From Solanum dulcamara (taxonomy: Eukaryota; Streptophyta; Magnoliopsida; Solanales; Solanaceae), in NCBI RefSeq assembly GCF_947179165.1, contig NC_077242.1, positions 76,489,097 through 76,553,096 on the forward strand: 64,000 nt of DNA. The letters run 5' to 3'. Position numbers and translations under genes: made by a program. The notes beneath the pieces were generated by a model that saw nothing but the letters and a program-made list of their open reading frames with translations, ran no database searches and was not told the origin of the DNA. Below are positions 26,555 through 38,981 of the stretch, one piece after another (position 1 is the first letter of the stretch; each line of letters starts with the position of its first letter).

Positions 26555-26812
26555 ATGAAAGTAACGAAAATGAGTATGTTGAAATGAATGTCTAGACATA
26601 CTATATGAGTGATAAAATTAAGAACAAAGATATTCTGAATTATATGGGAATGACCTCCGCGGTGGACAAAATGAGAGAGTGAGATTGATAGGGTTTAGAC
26701 ATGTGAAGAGCACAAATGTCCCAGTAAGAAGGTGAAATAGATTGGTTATAGTGGGTATAAGAAGAAGTAGTGGCAGACCTAAGAAGTATATCGAAGACTC
26801 GACCTTAGATAT
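26555..26812 (+). pseudogene. Decayed LINE reverse-transcriptase C-terminal fragment
   Basis: Translation in shifting frames gives MKVTKMSMLK, then RLIGFRHVKSTNVPVRR and NRLVIVGIRRSSGRPKK, interrupted by several stops and at least one frameshift. These match the conserved plant non-LTR retroelement tail (forms such as RLRWFGHVKRR...APVRRCE...GRGRPKK). The fragment is cut on its right by the LTR beginning at 26813. Confidence 0.8.
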
Positions 26813-29135
26813 TGTAACATCCCCTAAAAACGTTGTATACGATGTTTCAATTTTTGCCAAAATATGATACAGCCTCTGTATTTTGGTCATAACTTTTCAT
26901 AGGAATATCAAAATTGAGTGATTCAAATTTCTGAGTAACCACAAGATCATTACCTACAACTTTTATGAAGACTATATTTTAAGATTAGGAGGTTAAGTAG
27001 GTCAAATAAATTAATCTTTGTAAGGTAGGATGCTGTGACGGAAATGAGTGTTTATAGAAGAAAAATCATATCTCAGTGTAGGTTTATCCAAATTGGTTGA
27101 TTCTTGAACGATATGAAACTAGACTTCCATATCTACAATTCTTATGAAGACACCAAATCCTAATAAGGAATTTATCTTATTCAAACGTAGCTCCCAAAAA
27201 GAGTATTCTATCAAAAATAACTCATTTCACCTACAATAGAAAGATCTAGATACATTTGACATCACTCATGACATAAATTGTCCTTCATTTAACATCATCC
27301 ATGACATCAATATATTCCACTAAATTTTCAGATTTTTATTTATAATTATTTTATTTATTGTTAGGTCCTCTTTCCCACCTATAAATACCCACCTTATTTC
27401 CTCATTTTATTCATCAAGCTTTCTCAAGCAAATCTTCTCTCTATACACTTCTTTACACATTCTCAAATATAGTTTTAGTTCTTAGTAGTGAAGAAATACT
27501 ATTCCGGTAATTCATATATTCCGGATAGTACACAAAACATTCCGGCAAAGAGAGAAGCTAGGACTCAAGAGTGGTCATTATGTCTTCCGGTACCAACTAA
27601 AGCTTCGGTTTCCAAGTATGTAAGGCTTCAATGAGAGTATTCCTTCCACTCTCATGCCTAAATTATTTTGAGTATATGATAAATTACATTTATTTTCTTT
27701 AAGATTTACTCTAAGTTATGTGAGTATTTATCCATGGGTTCTTCCACTCATGTAGTCCAAAAACTCTTTCAATTAAATCTCTCAATTTCAAGTAATTTTC
27801 TTATGGATAATTCTTATTTTTACTTAATAGCATGAATCATGGTTGAACTAATGATTATTGGTCTATTTTGATGCAATATTATTTCATATGTATAAATTGA
27901 TGGTTTGCAAGTAATTTCTCTATTTATCTCTTTAAAGGTTCTTGAAATAAATGGTGGGTTGTTTAAAGCATGATTTTTAATAAATGGATTTTAAAGTATT
28001 TATGTATATTTATTTACATACATATTTGCAAGTTGAAGTGATTTGAACCCACCTAGTTTTACTATGTTTTTAATAAAGTTTGACTTGAAAGCTTTGACTC
28101 CAAATAAATATTTATGAAAGCAATATCTATGATAAAAAAGGGAGTCTTATGAAATGAAAGAATGATGAAATGATATGAATGATGGATTCTTTATGCAATA
28201 AGGACAATTCTTGCATATTTGAATTATCAAATGTTTTAATGAGCTATTCTACCGAATATGATGTTTGAATTCTCAAGTTATATGCTATGAATATTTTGAA
28301 GTATTAAACTATTCCGTGGGATTGACTTAGCATCGAATGAGGCATTGAGGTGAGATTTGGTAAGGGAATCCTAGTAGCAACCCCTTGTCTCATTAACTAT
28401 GTGCCAACATAGGAGCCCTTGTAGGCTTAGGCTAATGGATTCATAAATAGCCCTTAAAGTTAAAGTTAAAGAAATGAATGAAGTTGACGGAGTTCTACCC
28501 GGCAAGTAGTCTCTCCGGCCAACGTAGGGGGTTATGTTGGATTCCATGTAATAGCTCGCATGGTCTTAAATGTCGGTTATGGTTAATTTCCCACAAAATG
28601 AATATTTTAAAGAATATCTATATGATTTATTATGCATACATTAAATTATGTTCCATATTATATAAATGTTTTAATGTTTCTTCAATGTTCATGCATCCTT
28701 ACATACTTAGTACATTCAAAGTACTAACGCATACTCTTTTGCTTACATGATATCACTATGTAGGGATCGGTGCTCCTCCTCGTTCTCCTCCACGTGGCTA
28801 GTTGATATTCCATTAGAGACTACTTTTGGTGAGTTCCCATGTTCCGGGAACAATACTCCTTTATCTTTCTAGTTTATGATATGTTAAGATATTTTACTAT
28901 GACATTTCTTCTATTATGATTGAGGGTGAGCTAGGGACTTGTCTTAGCCCCGTTAAATCTAATAGTTAGAGGTATTGTTGGACATATGTAAGTTGAAGAT
29001 TTATTATGATTTCCGCTTGTTTATTTATCATCATTACCTATGAAAGGCTAAAAGAATGCTAAGAGGCTTGTTTGAGGTACTTTCGGGTTCCTCATTCGCC
29101 ATGTCACGTCTAGGCCCTAGGATTGGATCGTGACA
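26813..29135 (+). mobile_element. LTR of gypsy family 2, followed by its primer-binding site (truncated element)
   Basis: The LTR starts TGTAACATCCCCTAAAAACG and ends GGATTGGATCGTGACA, 2323 bp. A likely promoter TATA box (CCTATAAATACCCACC) lies at about 27378-27393. Four bases after the end comes TGGTATCAGAGC (29140-29151), the initiator tRNA-Met primer site, so this is a 5' LTR; element sequence stops by about 29215 and no gag, pol or right LTR follows. Start-only copies of the same family lie at 42360, 43229, 51912 and 63679. Confidence 0.88.
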
Positions 29136-29139
29136 AACT

Positions 29140-29151
29140 TGGTATCAGAGC
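29140..29151 (+). other. Primer-binding site of the family 2 element
   Basis: TGGTATCAGAGC follows the LTR end after AACT and is complementary to the initiator tRNA-Met 3' end. Confidence 0.85.
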
Positions 29152-29215
29152 TCGAGGTTTTGAATGATCCTTGGAGTCCAACTTTAAAGATAAAAGTTTT
29201 TAAATAGAGAAAATA

Positions 29216-29639
29216 ATTAAATTAAAAGAATTACAATATAAAGATGAAATTGTGGTGAGTAAAAATTAGAGCACACGAAAAGCAAGTCTAATACGTAATG
29301 TCTTATAATTAGGATGTCCCTTTCAAATTAAGCGACAGATGCAAAGAATAAGGTCTTTCTTTTTTTATTTTGTCACCTAATTTGATTTTTTTCTTTTTTT
29401 CTTTTTATAACCAATCTATATTTTCAATTATTATTTGGGTTGTGTTATCATGTCAAGTCCTCTTAGTATTGAATATTTTAATTTAACACACAAAAAATTT
29501 TTTAAGTCTTATAATCTTAGTCTTATAATATTAAAACTACTAAAAAAATATTTCCCCCCGTAATAAACACACCCTAAATAGCAATACATTATCCAAAAGA
29601 GATTTAAAAATGACGTTTGCTTATCTTAGTCATACATCT
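29216..29639. other. AT-rich spacer
   Basis: No gene is visible between the truncated family 2 element and the first duplicon. Confidence 0.5.
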
Positions 29640-30020
29640 TAGAAATATGTTATTTTGCCTTTTCAATTAATCGACATCGACGTAAGAAGAATTGAAACTT
29701 ATTTCTTCTCTATTTCTATGAAAATAGTGTATACAAAAGGAACTTTAAAATTAAGTAACCCTTTTAAATGACAAATTTTTATAACTAAACAAATGGTATG
29801 ATCTTAATTAAATTGCTCAATATCAAATTTGTTCATTAAAGTGCTTTTCTAATTGTTTAAGACATTTCTTTTCGATCGAAGAATAAAACATGATCATTTT
29901 GTTCTATTTTAGTTAATAATAAAGAATATTCATTAGTAATGAAAGAAAGGGTGGAGGGGATTTGCAAGGGCAAATTTAGAAGTAAAATATGAAATATGTG
30001 AATTCGTGATCTTTGTAATA

Positions 30021-30023
<3 letters not shown>

Positions 30024-30071
<48 letters not shown>
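30024..30071. repeat. (TA)n microsatellite
   Basis: An uninterrupted TA run of about 24 units sits where duplicon 2 has about 600 bp of extra sequence plus its own TA run at 45931-45974. Confidence 0.95.
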
Positions 30072-30075
<4 letters not shown>

Positions 30076-31956
30076 CAATTGATATAATATTATATTCTGA
30101 TATCCATTCTGCAAGAAGTTAAATAATACACTTGATTGAAAATTAGGTTTTTTATCTTGAAGATTAAGAATGATTCATACTTAGTACATTTTTTCAAGTG
30201 GTGCACCAATATCAGTAAAAACATATATGAAAAGATTGGTTATCTCATATAAATATTATAATCAGTTAAATTATATCGTATAAATTAAAACAAGAACAAA
30301 ATATATTTGCCAACCGTCTCTATGCAATCACATGATGTTTACGTGGCAATTTTTGTTCTGCAAGGATGATGTTGACCAAACAATGTAATAAAGTCCATAG
30401 CAACATTGATGATGTACCAAACATGTGTGGAAAAAAGATGCAAGTTGATATTATCACATTGGGTAACTTGGTGGACATAATCTTTTGGCTAAGGATTATC
30501 TGAATTCATAATTTTTGATATAGAGTAAAATTATATGGTGAAATTTTTTTATAATATTATTATTTATTTGTATATTTTTTATTGTTATTATGAAATATTG
30601 TTATACAAAATACCTAATATGACATAACATAAAAATCAATTTCAAAGAAAATTTAATTGTCTTAGTAAAATATTATTATAGAAAGATATGATTATATACA
30701 TAAAAACCTACAAAAATATCAATAAATTCAATACTACTAAAATCTGAAAGGTTAAATTTATTAAATTTAAATTATGAATCTGTTTATAGTCACTCATTTA
30801 ATTTTTTTTAAAGCAGGTAACTTGTTTAGTGATAATAAAATAAAATAAAATAAAATTTCCAGATGTGTCTTAGGGTAAATATATCATTTCAAAGAAATCT
30901 TTGTGATTGGACATATGGTTTAATAATAGAGAAATATGGTAAGGTAGTTTTGGTTTCGTGAGAAGTGATTTAACACCTTTTTAACTTATTAATTAGTTGA
31001 TTTCGAAATTCTTTAAAGTGGGACTTTCCATGGTGGATTCTTATTAGTTGAACTTCAAAGTAGGTATTATGAATAGCGGATGAAAAAGAAAAAAAAATTT
31101 AGTTCTTAGTTTAACATCATCGTGAATTGTAGTGAGATGAATAAAATTGCTCTATTCTTATCCGAATTATAAATAAATAAATAATATGTGTTAAATATGC
31201 TATTACTTTCATTGAATATTTGCTAATATAGACTGAAATTTTGTATGGTACCCAAGTCATTTGAAGAGTTATTATTAAAATAGACAAATACACAATAATT
31301 AAAGGGAAAAATTGAACATTTTCTCTAATAAAAATAGGTAGATTGGAAGAGTGAAGCCATTTTATTTGGCAAAACCAATGGGCCAAATTGCAATTCAAGG
31401 CCCAATCTAATATTCATTCTCATGGGCCTTATTCAAATTTATTGGGCTTACATATCACAAAATCTTTTAAATTTTTTAAAATTTCGTATTTAATGAAGTC
31501 ACTTCAATTTTTGACTTTCGTTTGTCAGAATCGAGTCAATAATATTGAGAAATAAAACCATCCGATTTGATTCATTTCTCAATACTATGAGATGATCATC
31601 TTAGGACGATCCCAAGCAAGAGCTACCCTTCAAACACGGGAATTTCACTCTTTTTTCGACAAGTTGCCTACCTACTTTTTTTTTCAACCAAAAAATAATC
31701 TATGACGAATTAATTAATATCTTACAGTAAAGTCTAAAGTTACTCCAACAAAATTTATTACAATTTAGAGAGTAGCTAGGTTTAATTTTGTTTTCTCACT
31801 TGAATGTTAAAAACGTGTCTATTGATGTACTAAAAATTGAAAAAAAAAATCAAGCACTACTAACATGCGATTCTATCATTTGGGAACAGATAAGGTTGTA
31901 CATTTGTATATTCATGAAGAAAGTAGGGATCATATTACATACAATTTATTTTGATT

Positions 31957-32045
31957 TCACACTCGATATTTAGCACTCCTATTAGGATACAATTAAATTT
32001 GTATTCGTACAGAGATGTCTCACATTGAAATGGATAAAATATTTT
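31957..32045 (-). mobile_element. Inverted SINE 3'-part remnant
   Basis: The minus strand reads CAATGTGAGACATCTCTGTA, then CGAATACAAATTTAATTG and GAGTGCTAAATATCGAGTG, which parallels the 3' half of the SINE at 51052 (AATGTGGGACTTTTCGATGC and so on). A second such remnant is at 32620-32705. Both recur in the other duplicons (near 47705, 48330, 57060, 57700). Confidence 0.65.
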
Positions 32046-32271
32046 CTAGCAAAAGCTACTTTAGCCATGACTCAAATCTGAAATCTCTAATGTATTTTGC
32101 CCCTATTAATTAAAGAGTGTTTTTTACTTGAATATTCTGAACATGTCTATTGGAAAACTATTAATAGATTTACTTACGAAATACAAAAAAAATCAAGTTA
32201 ATGTAAAAATGATTTCGTACTAAAGATTCAAATCTGAAATCTCTTATATTTGAATAAATATATTGATAGTG

Positions 32272-32274
<3 letters not shown>

Positions 32275-32339
<65 letters not shown>
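32275..32339. repeat. (AT)n then (AC)n microsatellite
   Basis: About 29 AT units are followed by four AC units. The equivalent site in duplicon 2 (48023-48039) is short, and in duplicon 3 (57374-57399) intermediate. Confidence 0.95.
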
Positions 32340-32341
<2 letters not shown>

Positions 32342-33017
32342 AATCTAATGTAGTAATAAAGTTTTTTTTTAGGTGGGTGATAGGTGGTGGGATGAAATAA
32401 AGCAAGTATCAAACACCAAATGAAATATCAAATAGAAAAATAAAGCTTAATGACCATGAGGAACATGCTATTTTTTAAAATCTTATAAGTAGCTCATTTG
32501 GTTGGCTACCTGAACTTTTATTTTATTGGTGAGATTCGATTCCCCATCTTATAATTCTCTAACTCATTTTTCCTTTCTCTTCCCCCAACTTAAAAAAAAA
32601 AGTAAAAGAAGAGAAACATTTATTTTTGATTTCGCACTCGATATTTGATACTCGCATTAGGGCAAGACTAAATTCGTATTCGTGCAGAGAGATCCCAACT
32701 CTAAATTGCAATTTTTTTTTTGTTGGTGATGATTCAATTTTTCAATGTGTAACCCCCTGCCCCCAATTTTTTTTCTTTTTTAGAAAAAGAAAAGAAGAAG
32801 AACATGTTTATTGTATTTCTAATATATCTCCAAGCATTAAGATTACCAACAACCATTGCTTCACATATTATTGGCCCACTAAATTTTAACTTTTTTTGGT
32901 CTTACTCTTATTTCACTGCCTATAATTACCTCCATTGTGTTACTGTTTATTCACAACTGTAAATTGCAATCTTTCTTATTATTAAAAAAAAAAACATTTC
33001 CAATCTTGGCATTTCCA

Positions 33018-33453
33018 ATGGCTCGTTCCATTTGCTTCATGGCATTTCTGGTCTTGGCGATGATGCTCTTTGTTGCCTAATGGTTTGTCTTCCATCATTT
33101 ATTCCACTAAAACCTTATAAAATAAAATAATATGTAAAATTACTCTATTTTTCTTGGTCAAAATATTAAGTACTATATTTCTTGGTCAAAATATTAATTA
33201 TAAACAAAAAAAATAAAAAATAAAAGAGGGTTATGATTTCTAATTCTGTTTTGAAATCATAATTAAAAATAATGTAACTAAGTAGGCAGCGAATTGTTCT
33301 AATGAAGCCTAAAGAATAGTGAATTAATACATGCTTTAAAGCTATTTGTATACGTTTGACAACTATGAAAAACCTTGAAATGATTTGTTTGTTTATATTC
33401 CTCTAAAGATTATACGAGCAATATTTCTTTCGATTACGTCTCTATCTTATTCT
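33018..33453 (+). pseudogene. Class II defensin pseudogene, exon 1 only (duplicon 1, E-type)
   Basis: Exon 1 begins at ATG 33018 and reads MARSICFMAFLVLAMMLFVA, the family signal peptide, but one extra A turns codon 21 into TAA (33078-33080). Intron-like sequence follows to about 33453 and then joins directly to sequence that in duplicon 3 lies about 1.07 kb further on (59567), so exon 2 is absent. The TATA element at 32921-32927 reads TATAATT instead of the TATAAATT seen in front of the intact genes. All three faults recur at 48716. I do not expect a product. Confidence 0.93.
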
Positions 33454-34873
33454 ATAAATATATCTCTTAACTTTCTTATTTCTAGCATTATATCTTTGTC
33501 GTCTAACACACAATGCATATATACCCTCATCGTCTAATAAATAATGTATATTTATCCTATTTATTAACATGTTGAATTAAAAATAATAATCTTAAAACTG
33601 ATTTTTAAGTTCTAAAAATAGCACGTGACTTAAAAAATTACCTAATTCTCCCCCTGTTGTTTAATCTGTATTATTAAGATACTTAGAACAATAACTTTGC
33701 CGAACTTCGTAAGAAACAACAAAGTTGAAAGTGATTTTCAAAATCAGAAAGTTAAAACCAAAAAAATAATAATATAATCTGCAACATAACAGAAACAATA
33801 TTGAAAATAAGAAAATTGAGCTCATTGAATGCACATTAAATCGTTAAGGAAATTATTACCCTCAAGTACCCAAGGTTAATGAAATATATCTCCTCAGAAT
33901 AGAACAATCTTACTCAGCGATGTATTGGTATTTAAAACTATCGTGTCAGCGAACCACTTAAAGGCAGTAAAGTACACTAAAATTTGTTTGTGCAAAAGAA
34001 GAAGGTCTATAAATTGTTATTTAAAAATGAGAGGAAACAAAGAGTAGTGTGAACAGATGTTTATTGTGCCTTATTGGAAATGTTACAATCCTTTGAAAAA
34101 GTCACAAAGCTTCAAAAATGTCACATATTTAAATGTGCCAAATATTTTCCAAATCTACTACAAATCGTATAAAACTTATTATGTTTAGTAAGTAAAGAAA
34201 AATACATATATATTTATTAATATTGGGCCTTTATCTGATTTAGGGACAAAAAATTTCCTAATTATCTATCATTTTAGAAAACTTAGACAATAATTGAATA
34301 AGCTAGTATATTCAAAATTTTGAATAATGTATTGAAAATAAATATAAATATTAAAAATTATAAAAATACATCACTAAGTTTGATATTGTAGAAGTTTATA
34401 TCACATTTCATATTCAAAGAGAAATATAATCATTTTAAATTTAAGAATATGAAAAATGTATTATACCATAATTTTTTCAAAATGTATCTTAGAATGAGCT
34501 TTAAATTTATATGAAAAAGTTACGAATTAAAATAAAGACATTTTCCAATTCAAATTTAAGAATATTTTAGAATAGTATTCTTTTTTTGTGGAATCCATGC
34601 CTAGCAAGTGCTTTATTTCTTAAAAGTGAATTTTTTACGTGAATTTAAATTAATTGTGCTTCAACTCAAACTCAAAAAATCCTATCATCTTCAACTTCTC
34701 AACAAAATGTGAAAATCCGTCACACAAATAAACCAAATATAACTCGAGGCTACTATCGAGAAGGGTAAAACAATAATTTATCAAGAATTTCCGAAAATGA
34801 CCGGTCATTGCATTCACATATTATTGGCCCACTAAATATTATGTTTTTTTGGTCTAACTCATATTTCACTGCC

Positions 34874-34880
34874 TATAAAT
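34874..34880 (+). promoter_or_regulatory. TATA box of the 34979 defensin gene
   Basis: TATAAAT within ACTGCCTATAAATTAC lies about 100 bp before the ATG and is kept at the same place before the genes at 49710 (49611), 58067 (57982) and 61123 (61018). Confidence 0.7.
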
Positions 34881-34978
34881 TACTTCCATTGCGTTATGGT
34901 TTATTCACAACTCTAAATTCCAATCTTTCTTATTATTAAAAAAATATTTACATTCTCTTTTACTCATTCAAAGAGACT

Positions 34979-35636
34979 ATGGCTCGCTCCTTTTGCTTCA
35001 TGGCATTTCTTGTCTTGGCAATGACGCTCTTTGTTGCCTATGGTTTGTCTTCCATCATTTATTCCTTCATAAAAATATTCTCAATTACACAATTCTTCTT
35101 TTTATAAACGAAAAATATAAAATAGAAGAGGGTTAGGATCTCTAATTCTGTTATGAAATCATAATTAAAAAAAAATGTAACTAAGTAGGCAGCGAACCGT
35201 TCAAATGAAACCTAAAGAATAGTGAATTAATAAATGCTTTAAAGTTATCTGCTATATTTGACAACTATGAAAAATCCTAAAATAATTTGTTTATTTATAT
35301 TCCTCTAAAATTATATGAGCAATATTTCTTTCGATTACGTCTCTATCTTATTCTAACATTTGTAACTACTTGTGAATGATTGTAGAGGTGCAAGCTGAGC
35401 ACATTTGCAAATCAGTAAGCCAAACTTTCAAAGGAATATGTATTACCAACTATCCATGTAGAAAAGCTTGTCTCACTGAGGGATTTACAGATGGTCATTG
35501 TAGCAAACTTCAAAGAAGGTGCCTATGTACTAAGATTTGTGAACTTCAGAAAGTTTCAAATAAAGAAATGACTTTGGGTGAGGAACAAAAAAATCTAAGT
35601 GAAGATGTGCTTGAAGAAGAGATTATGATGGAGTAA
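34979..35636 (+). CDS. Class II plant defensin with C-terminal propeptide (F-type, intact)
   Basis: Exons are 34979-35042 and 35386-35636 with a 343-bp GT-AG intron splitting the codon for Glu22; the product has 104 residues. A hydrophobic signal peptide (about residues 1-25) is followed by the defensin domain with eight cysteines spaced C-x10-C-x5-C-x3-C-x9-C-x6-C-x-C-x3-C, including the gamma-core GHCSKLQRRCLC. An acidic tail of about 30 residues ending EEEIMME matches the vacuolar-targeting propeptide of floral class II defensins such as tomato TPP3 and tobacco NaD1. Family knowledge: these small secretory-pathway peptides act against fungi and are stored in the vacuole of floral tissue. 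A TATA box is at 34874 and AATAAA signals lie at about 35673-35682. The last cysteine is preceded by Ile where most relatives have Pro. Expression is not shown by sequence. Confidence 0.95.
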
Positions 35637-36476
35637 TTAAGTGAGGTTAAGGATTTTGAGTGTCAAAAACAAAATAAATAAAGTGTTGCCTTTTCTTAAA
35701 AAAAGGTAGCTTATAATGTTGTGTTATTGGCCTTTAGTAGCCATTTGACACATTAAATAAGTTGTGACACATCATTAATCCTTTTGAAATCTTGTATCAA
35801 GTTTATGTATGTTTTAATATAAATTGATCGACTATGATCTTTAATTTAATGTATGAAATTTGTATTTCATTTATTTGATCGCTTTTTATCATGATTCATT
35901 TTTTGAACACTCTTTAATAAAAATTACTTACATTCATGAATCAAAGTCGAGACTCAAGACCTGTGGATAATGATGAAGCAGTACATATATACCACCTCAC
36001 GTCTGATTAATAATGAAAAATTACATACATAACAGGTCAACTTTGATATAGCAGTGACCAAATTTCAACAATATTAATAATATGAAGGATCAATTATGAT
36101 TTCATAACGTAAATACAACTACTAAATTAATAAACCAAAAAAAATGCAAAAATATTGAAAGTAGAAACTAGGGGTAAATAAAGAAGGGATATGAGAAGCT
36201 TAAACTGAGAGAAAGGGAGAGAGTGAAACACACATTTTTCTCATAATACGCATAAGGCTTTTCTTTTAATTCCCTTGTCCCTCTTAACCAGTTGTCAATT
36301 GGGTCTGGATCCCAAATAAAACTTGTTCGCAATAAATTTTTGTATTGCTGAAAATTAACTGCAAGCAAAATAAATTTAGAAAAAAGGTAATTTTATTGAT
36401 GAATCTTTGTGAGTACAATTCTGTTGTTCTCTTGATTCTTCTCTCCTTATATATTTCCGTAATTCGAGGACGGACA

Positions 36477-38499
36477 TGTAACACCCCAAAATTTTTTGCC
36501 AAGATTCGAACCATTCTTCATATGCGTATAGAATCGAACTAGATGAATTCTAAATAGTGTATATATGAGTTAGTATCAATTCCTAAGTATTTGAAGTGTA
36601 TTAGAAGTGAATTATGGTCATAAGGAACTTCTAGTACTAAGTCGAGTTGAAAGATCCTTTACAGATTAAGTTTTCATATAAGATCTTATAAGGGTCAACT
36701 TCAAACGACCATAACTTTCATAATCTACGATCGGTAAATATTTTGACGACCCGAAAGAGTGATTCGTAGGGACTTCCGATCAGATTTTTATGAGGGATAG
36801 TTTGTTCTTTTCCCGTCCTTTTCAGATCAAAACCTTAATGTTTTGGGACTATTTTGAGTTCCTTATCAATACCCTATACGAGTATACCTCATTTAACGCT
36901 TAGTTTATTTGAGAACAAAAATTGGAGAAGAGAAAGAAACTAGGGTTCAAGCGTTTACTCCCATCTTCCAAACTTTTGATTTTCCTTCGAGTTACAGGTA
37001 TATAAGTCTGCTGGTAACATGGATTGAATCCACCCATGTGCCCTACATGTTCTTTGAGTTGAATGTTCATATGAATTGAGTTTTCTTGATAAATCTATGT
37101 CCTAATGAGTTTTTACATCTACTAACTTGATTTTGTTATGTTGATGTTGATGAGTTGAGAAATTGATAAATGCTTCATGTCTTCATTACCATGAACCCAA
37201 GTTGATTCCTATATTACAACATTCTTATACTATGGTTGAGTCTAAGAGTTAATTGGTATGACTTTTTATACATATTTTTGTTTTAAACTTAGATATTTTG
37301 AGTCTCCTTAATTGTTGATTTGGAGTCCTGATGAGTCACGATTTAGCCCCAAAGATTGGCTGAATGAATGGAGAAATAATTGGATAAGATTAGTTGTTGT
37401 CATAAATGCATATCTAAACTACTCTTGAAAAATGTGATTGGGATTGATTGAATAACATGATCGGTCGAAAGGTTTGATTGTGATAGAATTGATGAACTGA
37501 TAAGGGTGCAAATGAGATTTGTTGAAATGACTAGATTAAACTGATTGAATAGAGTTTTATGAGCGTTGAGTTTTGGGAGGAGTATCGAGCACCAAATTGG
37601 GTAAGAGTAAGTAGTAATTCAAACCCAATAATTATATTTCAAACGTAAGAGAGGATTGAACCGTTAGAGTCGGATGTTTCCCAAATTATTGTCCTGACAT
37701 GATAGGACTTGATTGGTTATGTATCCATGATTGGTGATTCGTTCCTACCCTGGCAAGGTATGAACGAAGGTGGCAACAACGTCGGCTTATTGTACTATTA
37801 CTGGCTCATAAGTGATAGTTGTCGGATAAGAGAAACTCTCAATAATAATCTAAGTCAGATTGGAATGGATTGGGTTAGATTGTACATGATTGGTATTGTC
37901 TAAATCATGTTCTTGTTTAGACTTAGGATATCTTGATTGAGTTATTCCTTCTTCTGAGTTGAGATTCTGAGTTGAATTTGATTCTACCTTGATGTATGTT
38001 TCATTCTGTCATTTTACATACTCGTACATTTCACGTACTGACACAATTTGGACTTCATCGTTACATGATGCAGAGACAGGTACTGGAGATCATCAACAGG
38101 CACACCGTTGAGGATCTATTCACTTCTAGCTAGTTGGTGAGTCCTCCCTATTTTTGAAAGATACCACATCTTTTCAGCTTGAGTTAGCTTTCCTTTATTT
38201 GATCTGTGGTAGCCATGAACCTGTCATTGAGACCTCTTAGATTGTTGATAAAGGTTTCATAGACTAGAGTGTTGATGATGTTGATTTATTTTATTTTGAC
38301 TAGTTTCATTATTACTAGTTGTTGATTGGATAAATGGTTGGCCTTTGACCTTATTTATGAGTAGTATTCTTATGAGTTAAGTATTTTGTCGATAGAATGT
38401 GATTGAATGAAGGTGTGATTGGAACAAGTGCTTTTCTTGAATACCAGCAATGGTCTTCGAGTGCCGGCCACGTCTAGGGTACCCTCTTGGGGCGTGAAA
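36477..38499 (+). mobile_element. LTR of gypsy family 3
   Basis: It starts TGTAACACCCCAAAATTTTT and runs to GGGGCGTGAAA at 38499 (expected GTGACA), 2023 bp. Flanks GGACA (36472-36476) and CGACA (38500-38504) could be a one-mismatch target duplication of a solo LTR. However, the preceding TTCGAGGACGGACA also resembles the 3' end of a Tekay-type interior, so it may instead be a right LTR with its interior lost. Compared with 62619-63678 it lacks about 300 bp after position 36725. Confidence 0.75.
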
Positions 38500-38504
38500 C
38501 GACA

Positions 38505-38981
38505 ATAGTGTATTTCTCGAATGCAGGATAATATAGACTGCCTTGAGATATGTTTGATCTTCGAGAACATCGGGAAACACTTCGTCATTTCAAGTCGATC
38601 TTTGGAAAGTACTCTATTGACCACTCCTTCGAAGAACTTACATAGTTGATGTTGTAGCTTTTCTCCAATGCTTGTAGAATGTCCTAAGAAAATTATGTAA
38701 CCCTCCTATTTATAGTTGTAGAAGGGATGTAGTCCAAATGTGAATGAACTCTTTTGCCTTCTTCTGATTGGTTCACAGAAGTAATTAAGGTTATCCCAAT
38801 AACTCTGTGATAATGTTGTTTTTTGATGAGTTGTTAAACTTTGACCAGGATTGCCACATTATTTGAACACATGGCATCCTCTTGTTGGTCTTGAACTTGA
38901 CTGGAATTACCAAGTCAGCCTGACATGTGGCATAAGCTTGGGCCTCAAGATGAAATGATCCTTGGACTTGAAATTATTAAA
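38505..38981. other. Unassigned non-coding DNA between two LTRs
   Basis: No reading frame or repeat was recognised. Confidence 0.45.

Larger units (their letters stand above)
29640..36476 (+). repeat. Defensin duplicon 1
   Basis: This block aligns by eye with 44577-51680 and 55735-62618. Landmarks are the shared start block at 30485 (AAGGATTATCTGAATTC), a TA microsatellite at 32275, a dead E-type defensin exon at 33018, a spacer at 33660-34800 shared with 59800-60950, and an intact F-type gene at 34979. The spacer is AT-rich and contains inverted SINE remnants. Confidence 0.85.

Noticed and set aside
29140..29151. Possible tRNA gene because of the TGGTATCAGAGC match
   Set aside because: It is only the primer-binding complement of tRNA-Met next to an LTR; no cloverleaf surrounds it.
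31117..31398. 93-codon minus-strand frame nearly identical at 46874-47155
   Set aside because: Conservation is explained by recent duplication of the whole spacer; duplicon 3 carries a deletion across it, and composition is low-complexity with no domain.
32170..32412. Minus-strand frame with Tyr-Ile repeats
   Set aside because: It is a translation of an AT microsatellite.
35376..35636. Defensin second exons read as single-exon genes starting MIVEVQA or MILEVQA
   Set aside because: The apparent starts lie in the intron; splicing to the upstream signal-peptide exon restores the family structure.
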